Below, one piece after another: positions 33,659 to 46,869 of a DNA stretch of 64,000 nt (positions are counted from its first letter, which is position 1; every line of letters starts with the position of its first letter). The notes beneath the pieces were generated by a model, which saw only the letters and a list, made by a program, of their open reading frames with translations, ran no database searches and was not told where the DNA came from. The translations under genes were made by a program, and so were the position numbers. Source of the DNA: Megalopta genalis (taxonomy: Eukaryota > Arthropoda > Insecta > Hymenoptera > Halictidae); assembly GCF_051020955.1 (NCBI RefSeq), contig NC_135019.1, positions 23,999,375 through 24,063,374 of the forward strand, in the 5' to 3' direction.

Positions 33659-34066
33659 GTATTTGTATTTGTATTTGTATTTGTATTTGTATTTGTATTT
33701 GTATTTGTATTTGTATTTGTATTTGTATTTGTATTTGTATTTGTATTTGTATTTGTATTTGTATTTGTATTTGTATTTGTATTTGTATTTGTATTTGTAT
33801 TTGTATTTGTATTTGTATTTGTATTTGTATTTGTATTTGTATTTGTATTTGTATTTGTATTTGTATTTGTATTTGTATTTGTATTTGTATTTGTATTTGT
33901 ATTTGTATTTGTATTTGTATTTGTATTTGTATTTGTATTTGTATTTGTATTTGTATTTGTATTTGTATTTGTATTTGTATTTGTATTTGTATTTGTATTT
34001 GTATTTGTATTTGTATTTGTATTTGTATTTGTATTTGTATTTGTATTTATATTTATATTTATATTA
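33659..34066 (+). repeat. Hexanucleotide microsatellite (GTATTT)65
   Basis: An uninterrupted run of 65 GTATTT units occupies 33659-34048, followed by about three ATATTT variants to 34066. Frames across the run have no stop codon on either strand (Val-Phe, Tyr-Leu, Ile-Cys; Lys-Tyr, Asn-Thr, Ile-Gln), so a 136-codon Tyr-Leu frame appears that is not a gene. It is unlike the insect telomere repeat TTAGG. Confidence 0.98.
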
Positions 34067-34886
34067 TTTCTAATTAATTTATTTCATTGGGGAGTTATCT
34101 AGAAATACATTTTTTAAATCTTTTTCGATTATGTTTGTAATTAAAACGATATTTTTTAGAAATTAATAAAAGAGTTGTCTCAGCGATAATAGTATAATAT
34201 TTTTGGAGAGATATTAATAAAGATGTTTATGGCATCGATGTTGAATTAAGAATTATTTTTTACATACTAATTTGTACAGTTGGTTCGAGAAGATCAAATA
34301 TGCAAGATATATCGTTATTGTAATTATCGAATTTATACAATTTGCATCCCTTATACATTTACACAATTTATGCTATACTTTATATAGTTTATGTGTCGAA
34401 CGTCCAAAAGAGTCGTTGTTATTGAAATTATCGAATTCATATAGTGTCAAAGTTACTAAAATGGACTGGACGTAAAGATGGCGTAGTGACACAAGTCTCT
34501 TGAATGATGAATTTTCGATGTAAACGCACGGGAAGAATTGTCCGTTAAAAATGCAAAAATTGCAAATTATCTGAGGTACAATTGTTGGAGCAAATGAGCG
34601 ATATATAATGTCACGTTTTGCTGACGCCCGTAATGTCGTATTCCCGTCCCCATCGTCTACTGGAGCAACCAACATCGCGCCAGACAATAAGGACACGGAC
34701 AAAATGTCCTCCACTACTCCCGAGCGTCTTGCAAGGACATTAAGAAATGATCATTGTATTTCTATTCTCGCCACCTCGTGGTCATTCTGAAGACAGAAAT
34801 CTCCCAGATGGGTAATATTTTCTTGCACCAACAAACGCAAACGATCTTATTAACATTTCCTCATAGTATTTTCTTCATGGCCACAA
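34067..34886. other. No gene recognised
   Basis: A 113-codon minus frame (34373-34714) overlaps plus frames and shows no motif. Confidence 0.5.
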
Positions 34887-35696
34887 TAGGGTAAGTGTAT
34901 TATTTGCTGCGTTCATTAAAGTAACGTCCAGAATGCTTCACAAATTAAACAGTTCCTTTTACCTTAACATTTCAATTATATGTTGATATTTTTTGCAAAA
35001 GTACGAATATCTTCATAAGTGAAGTATATAAACAATGCAAAATATTTATCGAAATATATGCAACAGTTTTTGAGTAAGTTGCTGTGCCCTTGAAAAAAGT
35101 AAGAAGTTAATTACTAAGAAGTCAATTTCTGTACAAGTAACCTAGTTACTATGTGTCAATTTCTGTACGCGTACTGATCTAATTACAGTGCTTCAATTAC
35201 TGAAATCAGTATTAGTTAAATAATCCTATAACAAAAATGTGAAAAATCATGAAATCTTCTTCTCTTGAATACCTACGATATTATTCAATAAAGGAAATAC
35301 ACATTTCACGGGCGAAAGAAGGTAAGATTAGATGTAACACGTTATATTATTATTTTTCTGTAATTTATTCTTAATTTAATTAATTTATTTTTCCGTTTTG
35401 GAAAGTATCATATTTGTGTTTTTTTCATCTGTATTGGCAATATGTTTCTTAATCAAACATATTGCATATTGTATAATTCTTAATTAAGCTGTCATCAAAA
35501 ATTTAAAAATTTAGTTTTTGCATTTTCTAAGTCTCGAGAAATTAAAGTTTTGATTCGGTTATGAAAATTTCAGATCAAATTTGACTGAAACAATTCAATA
35601 TCTTTAGTTTAATAATGTTGTTTTCAAATGTAAGTAAAATTAATGTGAGAGTACAGTAACCAATGCTGGAGCACAGTAATTAACGCACTTACCCTA
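34887..35696. mobile_element. 810-bp TIR element (TAGGGTAAGTG ends)
   Basis: The left end TAGGGTAAGTGTATTATTTG pairs with the right end, reverse-complemented TAGGGTAAGTGCGTTAATTA, then CTGTGCTCC. The interior contains a short tandem pair with GTCAATTTCTGTAC (35119 and 35156) and no transposase. No target duplication is obvious, which leaves the superfamily open. A non-autonomous DNA transposon is the best reading. Confidence 0.6.
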
Positions 35697-36107
35697 ATTA
35701 GGATCTTTCTGTCTTTAACCATTTGAATTTTGACTAAAGTGTAAAAGCATAGTAAAAGAGATATATACGTTTTATATTGTTTTTATAACTTCACATTGTA
35801 TTCGTATAATATGAGTACTATTCCGCTCACGTTGTTTATATTTACATTATATTCATAATATAACATTAATACATTATACATTATACATTATACAATTAAT
35901 ACATTATATTCATGATGAATTAAATTTTTCATAAATACCACAAATTAATCAACCATACCTTTGGAGAATAACCATTGATCAAATTCATATTTGGACCGTG
36001 AATTTTATGCATTTATACATAAAATGAAATAATAACAATGGAATAATTTTAAAACATTGACTTTGTATGCATTTTCAAATTATTAAAACTATCAAATGAA
36101 CAAATAC

Positions 36108-36108
<1 letters not shown>
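35697..36108. other. AT-rich, nothing recognised
   Basis: A few ATTATACATTATAC repeats at 35870-35895. No gene. Confidence 0.55.
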
Positions 36109-36175
<67 letters not shown>

Positions 36176-36183
36176 GTCTGTCT
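36109..36183 (+). repeat. Microsatellite (TC)31 followed by (TGTC)3
   Basis: Pure TC dinucleotide run from 36109 to 36170, then TGTC units. Confidence 0.97.
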
Positions 36184-37180
36184 CCTGGATCATGAAATTA
36201 CTTGTATTTTGTACAAAGGTCCACAGTTTATTCATATTTATCGTATGTGTATATTCGCTTTAATTCTCGTATATTGATACCAAACAAACAAAATTTGTTG
36301 CCCGAAATATAATCGATGTATGCACGTTAATAAATACTGTAATACGAATGTATAATATAAAGTTCGTTGTTGTGTCATTGACGTATCGTTAATTACATGT
36401 TTATATTCTTCGTCTTCGTAATGTTTGTGACATGTAACGTCCTGTTTAATTAGCTTATTCATTATTCCATCGTATATATATACATATATTAAAACATATT
36501 ACGATTATAAATTGGGCCAATTCTGTACAAATATTATTTCCATCCATCACTGTCATTAAGTAACTGTGCTGTTTATCCGAACGTTTATTTATCCTTGCTT
36601 GGACCCAATAGTCGATGTTCCAATTCGAACGATAGATTATGGAAGAAATGTTAATTCGAAAATGAATATATCAAATACGAAACTATAAGTACGTATTTCT
36701 TTTAAATTAAGCAATTTTTATGAAACTTTTCATTTTTCGTCCTTTTTTAAAATTTGAATTCATTTTCTTATTCCTAGCATTGGAAACTAGTTTGAAGATT
36801 CTTCAACTTTTATTTTAAAACGGTAGAGAACTATTTACCGCGTAATGACATTAAAACAACGAAATGGCCAGCGAACAGTCCTGATTTCATTCCTCTTGAA
36901 ACCATATGAATAAAACAAAATACCAGGGTAACAACATACATAGACGAAACAAAATATTAATATTTAAATAATTTGTATTAACAAATCACATCTTTCATGC
37001 TCCATACATACGACCAGCCTACATACCGATCGGAAACGTATTTCCCTGCAACATTTATTTCTTTCACTCGTGTCTCTTTAATAGTAAATGGAAGCTTGTG
37101 TATTTTTTTGTTACTATTTACTTCATACTAAGCTTCGCTTTTAAACGCAAATAATTACAATTTATACTTCTAAACAATTA
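36184..37180. other. AT-rich, nothing recognised
   Basis: A phrase GCTGTTTATCCGAACGTTTA at 36569 resembles the interior of the pogo-like MITE at 2236, but no matching second end was found. No gene. Confidence 0.5.
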
Positions 37181-38348
37181 ATGCGTTCCGCATCGGTGCG
37201 TTTAATCAGACATTTTTCGCCACGGATTGCAAACTATTTTATCCGGTGAAATTATTTGCAGAAAATCTGCAGCGACTGGTTAAAAACTGTTCGGCATATA
37301 GTAGCGCAAGGGCGTAATATCTCACAGCGGATAAAACCCGGGAAAGTAATGGCACGAATTGCAGTGCATATTGCAGTCATTATTAACACACAGAGGTCGC
37401 AGTTCACGGCCAAGTCGTGCGAACATATCGCGATATGAATTCCCGCCGATGAATCGCAATATTTCCGGCTGGTATTCGCGACGACCGACGACCGGCGACG
37501 TATCGGTTTACCGACAACCCCTATAATCGAACGGAACACCGGTCGTTGCGGCTATTTTTTTCGCGACTCGGTCTTCGATTTCAGCTCTTTTTTCCTTTCT
37601 CAGCGGGACGAAACAATTTCACGCGCGTGCGCGCGATAAAAAGCGAACACAAGGAGAAACAGGAAATATCGAAATGGAATCAGGGGGTCACGTTTCGTCG
37701 GGAGCGACCTAGAAAAGCGCGGGAAAGGGCGAGAAAGAGGGGGGAGAGGGCAGAGTTCAGACAGAAAAGAATGGAATACGTCCGACCGTCCTGCGCGGAA
37801 CGATATCGAAAATTTCCCAGTTCCCACGGCAAAAATAGGTTTAATGGCGAAGGCGTTAACAATATGGCCGCGATTTAAGCCAGATTTTATGTCTGCTACG
37901 CTAGGAACGAAGGTTGAGAGCGATTTCAGGCGCGATGGAGGACACTGACACGCGAAATAACGTCCGACACACGTGTAAAACCGGACGGAGGCCAGAAATC
38001 GTTTAGTTATTTGTATTCCGCGTGTGCACAGGGCTGTTCCTGATATTTCTTTACCTCGGATCAATAGGTAACCGACCGTATTGTGCCCGACGCGGAATTG
38101 TGTTACTTTCCATCAGCTTATTTTCCCAGAAATCTCGCCGGACCTTTCCAAGATCCACCCCGAGTTCCTGTTTTTCGTTATATTCTTCGAGGCTGCGCGC
38201 GCGTATATTTTCATTGTATTCTTGCAATCGTATTCCACCCCTTTCTCTCTCTTTCTTCCTTTCAATCTCTCTCTCTCTCTCTCTCTCTTTCGCTCTCTCT
38301 TTCTTTCTCTCTCTCTCTCTTTCGCTCTCTCTTTCTCTCTCTCTTCCG

Positions 38349-38400
<52 letters not shown>

Positions 38401-38560
38401 CCCCTTCTTCGGGAACTGCGCGCGTTCTGGCTACCGAATGAATTTCTTTGACACGCTTTTAACGCCCGGAATCTCAAATCGGAACACTTTCATACGGCGT
38501 ACGGTGCGCGAAAATGAAAAACCAGGTTCCTTATCGGCAGTTGAGACGGTTTGTGTGTAA
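37181..38560. other. GC-rich block with long polypyrimidine tract
   Basis: CpG-rich from about 37250 to 38200, with overlapping frames on both strands (154 codons minus at 37600-38064). Both strands are open at once, which argues for composition rather than coding. The plus frames after 38022 run into the CT tract and become Ser-Leu repeats. Confidence 0.45.
38241..38398 (+). repeat. CT-rich polypyrimidine tract
   Basis: An almost uninterrupted pyrimidine run of about 155 bases, mainly CT dinucleotides with TTTC and TTCC interruptions. It can form triplex (H-) DNA and inflates three reading frames with Ser-Leu repeats. Confidence 0.95.
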
Positions 38561-39217
38561 TTCTCGGGAACTAGGTTACAGAACATTTTATTTGAAAAAT
38601 GAAATATAATTTCGTTGTTTTTACTTTGGAAGCGATCTTGGAAACGATTCTGTTGTTTCGTTGAAAACATTTTGTGGAGTTGAATAAACTATTTTCAAGG
38701 AATTTTGCTCATATTAAGACGTTCGACAACATTTAATATTAAATACATGTAAGGAAATGGATACATGTACAGGTTTGATGGTTATTTTCTCATTTTTTAT
38801 TGTATGCTACGTAATCTTATACAGGATTATTAGCAACGCGCCTATGTGCCTAATACGTTTAAGATAAGTAACTAAATTAAGGAACAACATATGTACGAAA
38901 ATAAATTTAACAAATTACATTAAAAGTAACATGTCGAATTACTGATTACAGGTAAATACAGTGCTAATTTAAAAGCTTAAAAACAATCATTAGCGGAGAG
39001 ATAGATAGTGAAAGAAGAAGAGTGTCACTCATGTATGGGGATAAGAAACCATTTGAACATAATTTAGAATCCATTTCATTTCTGCTAAGATCAAGTCGCG
39101 GACTTTGCCAGATAATATAATTAGGCTCTTGATCAGAGTATAGTCACATCTGGATTTAGGATCGGAAACAAGTTTGGTAGTTTCTAGTGTTAATCTGACC
39201 ATTAGATGAAGACGGGG

Positions 39218-39250
<33 letters not shown>

Positions 39251-39354
39251 ATAATAAACAGATTGCATCGATGTCTAGTTCTAAACGACTTAGGATTTTA
39301 GAATTTCGATAAACATTTCTTTTACTGATTTATATAATGTTATGTTATATTATG
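38561..39354. other. AT-rich with GA microsatellite
   Basis: (AG)n at 39220-39249. Otherwise nothing recognised. Confidence 0.6.
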
Positions 39355-39637
39355 CAGGATGACCCATTTAAATCGATCAGGTCAAATATCTTCGAAACCG
39401 TCAATGATATTAAAAAATGTTTCGAACAAAGTTTGAATGGTTTTAACGTGCGAGTAATCTGATATTAATAAAAATTTTTTAGGTGAACGCATAGAGGACA
39501 TGTAAAGGTCAATTTTATTTTTTTAGATGAAATCATATATTTTTTATTAAAAAAATATCTTTTGAAACATTTTTTAGTAGGCACTATCGACGGTTTCGAA
39601 GATATTTGACTGGATTGTTTTAAATGGGTCACCCTGT
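39355..39637. mobile_element. 283-bp MITE (GCAGGATGACCCATTTAAA ends)
   Basis: The left arm GCAGGATGACCCATTTAAA and CAAATATCTTCGAAACCGTC pairs with the right arm, reverse-complemented ACAGGGTGACCCATTTAAAA and CAAATATCTTCGAAACCGTC. The second phrase matches perfectly over 20 bp. The interior is AT-rich with no coding. The terminus is of the same TACAGGGTG type as the MITEs at 4869 and 63395, though the interiors differ. Confidence 0.82.
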
Positions 39638-41978
39638 TTACTCATATAATTTTGAAATTTATGAGTGTTATGATTTAGTTGTTTATTGAAAAATTCATTG
39701 AATTAGTGGATATTAACACAATTTTTGAAATTGGATAAATATTATTTATCGAAACAGAATATTTCGTAATGGTTGAGAGGCGCAAATGTAAAGTAAAATT
39801 ATTTTATTGGATGTTCCGTACTTTTAATTCAATAACGTCAACAGATACGCATTTGTGTTTGTGATAAGTATAAACAATAAATAACAAACATCACATTAAC
39901 CAGTTCGAGGACATTAATGCACGTTATAGTTTGTTAAGTAATATCGGATTTACTGCAGCGCGTACAGTAAAAATAAAAATACAGGAAATAATACCGATGG
40001 AAATCAAATCAGCACGATTTAATATGGGTATTCCGAAACTTAATTAAGGATTGTATGCGATGGTTATCAGAATCGTATGGAAAATGAAAATAAAAAAAGT
40101 AATTGAGAAAGTCAATAACAAAATGGAACCTACCAGCAAATTTTATTTAATTTGTATTTCATAATCCTGGACAATCTCGTACATTTGAGAAAAATATCAC
40201 GAGTGTTTCGAACGATGTTGCACCGTAAAATGTAATATCGAATGTCTATACGTTTATTGTCGATGCATCTGAAAGACGAGAGGGCATTAAACATGCCATG
40301 ATGTAACGTATGAAATACTACTACATAAAATTTAGTAATATTTAAAGAGTGGTATTTTTACGGTATGATATTTTTCATAGCACCATAAAATGGAAGCAAC
40401 TCGGGATATTTCGAAACTTCTGCATTCAATTTTTCTTCATTCTCATGATTTCGAGGAGACTGTGTTAAGTGAATTTAGAAATTACACAAAATTTCAGGAG
40501 TGAATATTAATACCAATTTCGCTGGATGATTCGGGATCTCCTAATCGCTAAATTCAAGAATTAAAATCATACGTTTAGAAAAGTTGAAATCGTATTTTTG
40601 TCATTTTGGAAGAAAATCTTACTCTATACTATTCGTAACAAAAGGTTGCAATTTTTACATATTACATTGATACTTTCTTTGACAAAACTGTGACTTATGA
40701 TTATATACAGAATTAATAGATAATTCATAAATTTAGTAATCTACAATGTACAAACTTGTCACCTATTTCTAAAGACATTAAAATAATTGTTAGCATTTGT
40801 TTATTAAAAGCTTGAATTCAGAATAATATTCTTTGGTTTTGTAGTATTATAATTTACGAAAAAAAAAAATATAATTATACGATTAGCCTAAGTAATATAA
40901 ATTTTCACTAATGTTGTCGAAAGATGAAATAAAGCAATATAATTAACTATTGTGTGAACATTGGTATACTTAAAAAATATTGCTACATAAAGATTAATTA
41001 ACAATATTAAAAGAAAATATTCATTTAATATCCGTTTCTTTAATCAGAACCATTAATTATTATTACATTAATAATTATTTGTTATTAATAGACATAAATT
41101 ACTTATGGTCTGATCTAATGCATCTAATAATTCTTAATTTCGTAATAATTTATTATCGTCGCTTGTGTTTCATCTCGAAGAGAAATGGATTGAGGCAACA
41201 GTGCCGGCTATACCGCGCGATTATTTATTATTAGTTGTCACAGGGAAAAAAGCAAACGGCATGGGCATGCCTGGAAGAATGCCGACCTATAAAGGAATTT
41301 CATTTAGATAAAATCCTTAGAGAAATGCGCCTGCTCATAGTACTATAGGGCTGAATGGACACAATCAATAAGCCGGCGAGTAAATGAAATGTCTTTCGTT
41401 TTTCGTTTCTAATGGATTAGATAAGAACGAAATGCTCCGATTGTTCATAGGACGTGATTCGCGACGTATGTTATTGAGAAACCGTTCCAAGTAGGAAGCT
41501 GTACCGTGGAACTATCGTTTGGTAGAGATAGTGATTGCGCTTCGTCTCGAGTGCAAGAATTTGTTGAAAGTCCATTATTTGTATTAGCACTGTCTACCGA
41601 AAGGTAGGGGAAATATCTCTGATGGCAAATAGATGCCAATGAAATTGTACACTCTCGACGTGAATTGTAACAGCATACTGACTCGTACCAGTCATCTTGA
41701 TTACTAGTACTGTAAAACAAATAACAAATTCGTGGTATTTACGCGGGCTACTCTCGTACTCCTTGGAAACTGTTGCACGAAGAATTCTAGGATAATGCTT
41801 TTCATGAATTTCATGTACATTTTAAGATGTGTACACATTTTATTTTACTTATTTTAATCTACAGAGGTATATTTTACGACGCAAATTGAAACTGTAAAAC
41901 GATTCGATGCTATTTAAAAATTGAAAATGTGTGAATTTGTACATCACAGATTTGTTCGCTTTACAGGTTCGTAATTTT
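39638..41978. other. AT-rich desert, no gene recognised
   Basis: More than 2 kb with short frames only. A 91-codon minus frame (41445-41720) has no motif. Confidence 0.6.
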
Positions 41979-42141
41979 AACTCTTAGCACTCAGAAGATT
42001 TTTCTGATATAAATCAAATTCTGCAAAAACTGTGGTTTTGTTGTACCATGTTCAATTGAGATCAAAATCATTATACTGCTATGAAATTTTATACGAATTA
42101 ATAAATAAAAGATTTGGTGCTTTCATTTATGTATTTTACAT
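41979..42141 (+). repeat. Dispersed repeat (AGAAGATTTTTCTGA...TTTGGTG), copy 1
   Basis: Aligns with 57441-57600: shared phrases include GAAGATTTTTCTGA, TCTGCAAAAACTGTGGTTTT / TTTGCAAAAATTGTGATTCT, GAATTAATAAATAAAAGATT and TGTATTTTACAT. A third, short match is at 17650-17700. No clear termini; type unknown. Confidence 0.65.
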
Positions 42142-43888
42142 TAGAGATCGCGACTATTAAAGATTAAATGAAGATTAAACGACTATTAAAAAGCTGAAGA
42201 TTCGCCTTCTTAAAATACGTGTACCGTACACATATTAAGAAATTAGAAATTCATGTTTCTAAATATTCTGTATACGAATATTTTAAAAATGTTTTCTTAA
42301 TGAAAAAACTTTATTCGATGATCATGAATAAATCTACGAGTAATCTTTACCAGCTCTTTAATAAACATGTTGCCAAGAGCCAACACTTCACCAATGGCAT
42401 ACAATGTAAGCAGATGGGGAATCACGCATGAATAAAGATTGAAACTTTCACATTTTTCAATAGATTTTTATAAACGTTTCAATAGATTTTTATATGAATG
42501 GAGGAACTTTTCCCGATTAAAATGAGTCCAAACACAAGATCATTCGAACTTTCTTCAATAATATTATAATTTTCTTCGTCACATTACATATCAATAAAAA
42601 ATTTTTGATTACACAGAAGTTCCTCTACTGCTGGAAATATTGTCACAAACACGAAACGTAACACAAAATACACGTGTATTAAGAATTAATGCATTTACTT
42701 ATCAAATGCTTTAATTATCAAGTGCTTTAATTATTACAACACGTAACTGTTAATTACACGTTTACACGTGAAATAGGGATCTATATTTTACATGATTACC
42801 TCAACAAAATCACAATTCCTCTTTATAAAACAGAATATTTAAAAGTGATAATAGAAGTCGTAGAATCATCAAATATTTTTCAAAATATTAAGCAATAGAT
42901 AATTAAACAAATGGACATGGTTTCCAGGTGGTAACATAATTATTCTCTAAAACCTGTGTGCCTAATACAATGAGATTTGTATAGCATAATTTTCACCTTT
43001 TTACTTTTCTAACCACCATTTAATCGTCGAGTATTGTTTAATATGTGTAATATACATCCATTTGGAATATTGAAATGTGTCCACAATTTCATTATTTTCA
43101 TTTCAGAGATAACATTGGGAAAGTCATTTTATTTTATGACAGCAAATTAATACATATTCGCCAGAATGATATTTTGCAAACATTTTTATCGGAGACTATT
43201 TGAAATATTATTTGCGGATACATCGATCCAAAAATAAAATAAAATGAAAAGTAATTTGTTAGTATATTACCAGTTTATATATATATATATAATTAGCTGG
43301 AAGGAAGGTATTTTTCTTGTTAATTCTGATCAATACAAAAATAATTGGCATAAGCTCTTTACTTAAGTATAAGTATTGTAAATGTACAAAGATGTTACTT
43401 TAATGTTGTAAGACAAGGTAAGATGCTACATGTATATTGAATGAGAAAGATAGTTATTTTTATACGTTAACATATAGTTTCTGTTACTGTAATACCATGC
43501 TAATGGTGTTGTTCATATTAATCAATATAATTGTGTAAAATAAGAGGTTCATCATTTGCTGTACCCATTTTTCACATCACTATAGTAGACTATGGGATTA
43601 ATAATTTCCCTAATAGAACAAGACACTTTTTGTTTCCTGTGTGTCTCTATTTACATTCATTCCTGGATTTCGATAACAGAAGAATGAAATTTTGTTTCGA
43701 TTTTGAAGAAATTAATACTATTCATATTTGATAGACTATGTATGAGACTCATTCTCGTGAATCTGACTCATTGTAATGCATGGGATTACTGCACAAACTT
43801 ATATTTTTGAAATTGCGACATGCAGCATTTTTCCTTAGGATCGCGGACATAACAGTAAAACATAAATTGGAGCCGCACAATTGGAGAT
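42142..43888. other. AT-rich desert, no gene recognised
   Basis: A small TA microsatellite at 43276-43291. Nothing else. Confidence 0.6.
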
Positions 43889-44069
43889 TAGAATGAGAAA
43901 TAAGGAGCGTTATTGACCAAATTTATTGTTAAGATAATTTAGTGTTACATTAATTTAAAGTAAGTTCATCATTTATTTCACATTTGTCTTTTTAACAGTT
44001 TGGAAAGTATAGATTACATTTTAGGAAGTAAATCTTTCGAAAATCTGTCTTATGTCACTACGATTCTAA
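43889..44069 (+). mobile_element. Shorter copy of the TTAGAATCACAGTGG TIR element
   Basis: Relative to 19134-19394 this copy keeps the TTAGAAT/ATTCTAA ends but lacks about 80 bases after the left end. Shared phrases: ACCAAAT.TATTG, TTTGTCTTTTTAA (43984), and GATTACATTTTA with GTCACTACGATTCTAA at the right end. It carries no hAT insertion. Confidence 0.6.
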
Positions 44070-44139
44070 TCCATTCAATTGTTACCAACCCAACGATCAT
44101 TTTCTGAGTATTTATTAAGTTGCGCTACTCTCTGGTCAC

Positions 44140-45000
44140 AAGTGCACGATGTTATTTAATTTCCAAATCCGTGAGCATCTTCCTCGAACTCAGCCGGTTC
44201 GACGCACGGTCGAATTATCGAGCGGCAATAATGAATTACACGAACCTGTTGCATTGTTCCAATCAACTCGATCGTCAATTCTCACGAACACAGGCGACGG
44301 GTCGTGCATACCGTCGACTGTTGACGAGGAGTGCCCCGCCGTTTACAAAGAATTACCGGGAAGCCAGCATTTACGCTACCCCGGAGAGAAGAGCTTCGGC
44401 GTGATGTATTTTGCCAGGCCTTTCATTTCTTTTTTTCGCCAGGCCCCGCACTATAGCTCGCCTCCTTTTCAACCCCGACGAGCCTTCGCATTACAGGCGT
44501 TTACCGGGCCAGCGACTGTTCAATTACCATAAACGCCAGACACCACGGCACACCAGACTATACCAAAACCTGCTGCTGCACCACAGTGCAAGTCAGCGTT
44601 CATCCGCGGCCGCTCCGACTGAACGAAGAAGTTTTCCGAATACAAAACAATCGACGTAAATTGACGGGCCTTCTCTATTTTGTACAACGCGACGATTATC
44701 GGCTGAATGACATCGTGCCGGCCTACTTCGAGCATTCGGCTGACCTAACTGCGACAACTGTAGCTCATGCTCGCCTTTGATACCGATTCCTGAATCCGAT
44801 CGTGCCCACAACCAGACTCGGAAAACACGGTGGCTTTGCGCACGGCAAACGACACAACTGACGTCTTTGTTTGCTGCATCATGCTGCGTCCCGGGACACG
44901 GAGATGAGCAATCATGCGTTCGGATGCATACGGATATGGGGGCTGGTGCTCTCGCAACTTGCGTGCTACGGAACGCTCCTTATTCAGATTCAAAGAAATA
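44140..45000. other. GC-rich block, many overlapping frames, no gene recognised
   Basis: Open frames of 60-127 codons overlap on both strands across the whole block (longest 44149-44532 plus). None shows a domain, and coding on one strand would not predict the open frames on the other. Confidence 0.45.
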
Positions 45001-45472
45001 GTGTTTTAAGAACGATTTTGTAGATCTACGCGAAAAGCTGTGGTAAATAAGTCAGGCACTTGGAAGTGAATAAATGAGAGTTACATTTTTTGATTTTGAT
45101 TTTTGGTTAAGCAAGTTTAAGTCATTTTAGGCATTCGATGTTATAGAAAAATATCCTTCGAAAGAATATTGACAGATAAGCAAATAATTACAGTTATCAA
45201 AATTATTTTCAGTGTGTTGAATAACTCGTTGACTGAACGATGAAATCCACAATGAGAATTTTTGTACACTTCTTAATGGAAATTTATTAATTGCAATCGA
45301 GTTTGTATGAAGACTTTACACCGAATTCGATTTTCGCGGTATTAGAAAAATGTTGCTTATATCTTCATAATATAAATAATTATATCATAATTGTAATGTA
45401 ACGTACATTATTATAAAATAAATTAGTATAATATAATATGTATTGCTATAAAGTAAATTAATATAATAATAT

Positions 45473-45528
<56 letters not shown>

Positions 45529-46099
45529 CTATAGAATGAATTATTATACTATAATACATATTATATCATAATTAGTGGATCATTAGTATCGTGATTAGTG
45601 GATCATTACGCAAACTAAAACTGACCTGCCTCAATTTGCAAGGCACAGTACACAAACTAAATCATTTTAGTCTATTATGGTTACTTTACAATCATCAGTA
45701 TAATTTAAATAAAATCGTGCATACTTCTTGAACACTACCGTATTAAGTTTTAAACAAACTGTTATACGTAGAATCGAAAAAAATGCAACGAGATCATAAT
45801 TTCGTAAAACGTTTATATAATTCAGATCTTTAAGTAGTTTTAGGACCTCCACTCAGAAAACTTTCAATTACATACTCTGGAGATCGTTGAATTCTCTTAA
45901 CCCTATTAAATAATTCGCTTTAATTGAAGCGTTTCACAAATTGGTAAGTATCTGGAAATCAAAATCGAACACGTTAAATAAGTACACTTTTTGCGTTATA
46001 TTTCACGATTTTTATGATTATTGCGAGATTACGGAGGTCAGCAATTTTTGGGTAATAATTTAGAGCTTTTATCTTATTTGTACAGTTTTTGCCTTAGTA
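45001..46099. other. AT-rich with AT microsatellite
   Basis: (AT)n at 45476-45526. A small direct repeat TTAGTGGATCATTA is present twice at about 45571-45606. No gene. Confidence 0.6.
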
Positions 46100-46262
46100 C
46101 ATTCATTCTTATGTTCTTGAACTTGTATACTTATTCATATGTACTTGTATTTATTGGACTTGGACTTGCATTTATATATATTCTCATGTACTTGGACTTG
46201 AATATTAATTCTTATATATTTTGAACTGGTATATTTATTCTTGTATATTTTTAACCAGTATT
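46100..46262 (+). repeat. Diverged short tandem array, about 28-bp unit
   Basis: Phrases like ATGTTCTTGAACTTGTATAC, ATGTACTTGTATTTATTGGA, ATGTACTTGGACTTGAATAT, ATATTTTGAACTGGTATATT and ATATTTTTAACCAGTATT follow one another every 25-30 bases. The hydrophobic plus frame through it (46021-46224) is a by-product. Confidence 0.55.
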
Positions 46263-46869
46263 CGCAGAAAATGATATAGATATTAATGAGCGGAGCGTTG
46301 ATTAAAACAGTTCCATAAAGTTAGTGTTTCAGTAACAACTTTCCGTCTCGAGGACAGCATTTGATATTCCGGTGTTCCAGTGTTCCGCGAGACGCCCACC
46401 AGAATTTTACACGGCCGTCTTACTTAGCCATCAAAGACTCTCCTTTCAATGGGAGAACAACGAACAGGCTGCTTTATAGTATTTAAAATATGCAGATTTA
46501 TTTATTCCCCTCTTATCCCTTTGTCCGCAGGAGATCCTTCCACAAAGTCTTCATCCGAGCGAATGAAAGGATAAAGAAGACTCATGTATTCAATACTCGG
46601 AAACTTCTAAACAATTTTGCCTTCGTATCGGTCGTTCGTTTAAGCGGAACATCTTTTAATTGGATTACTCAATGTCGGCTGAGAAATTCAATACCCGGCT
46701 CTTAATTAGAAACCGAGTTGCCGTAAATCGGTCGAAGCACTCGCAGATCATTACGTTTAACCGTGTCCAAGTACTGTAAATTATTCGACAATTATGGTGA
46801 AGTTCGTAGCACGAAGCTAATTTCAATTATATAATATCATCGATCAGCGTTAAAAGCTCGAAGCAATAA
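46263..46869. other. GC-richer patch, no gene recognised
   Basis: 46320-46740 is moderately GC-richer, with a 71-codon plus frame (46490-46705) of no recognised content. Confidence 0.45.

Noticed and set aside
33663..34073. 136-residue Tyr-Leu repeat protein
   Set aside because: Translation of a pure hexanucleotide microsatellite that is open in every frame.
38022..38560. Three Ser-Leu-rich frames of 122-159 residues
   Set aside because: They run through the CT polypyrimidine tract; the repeats are composition, not protein.
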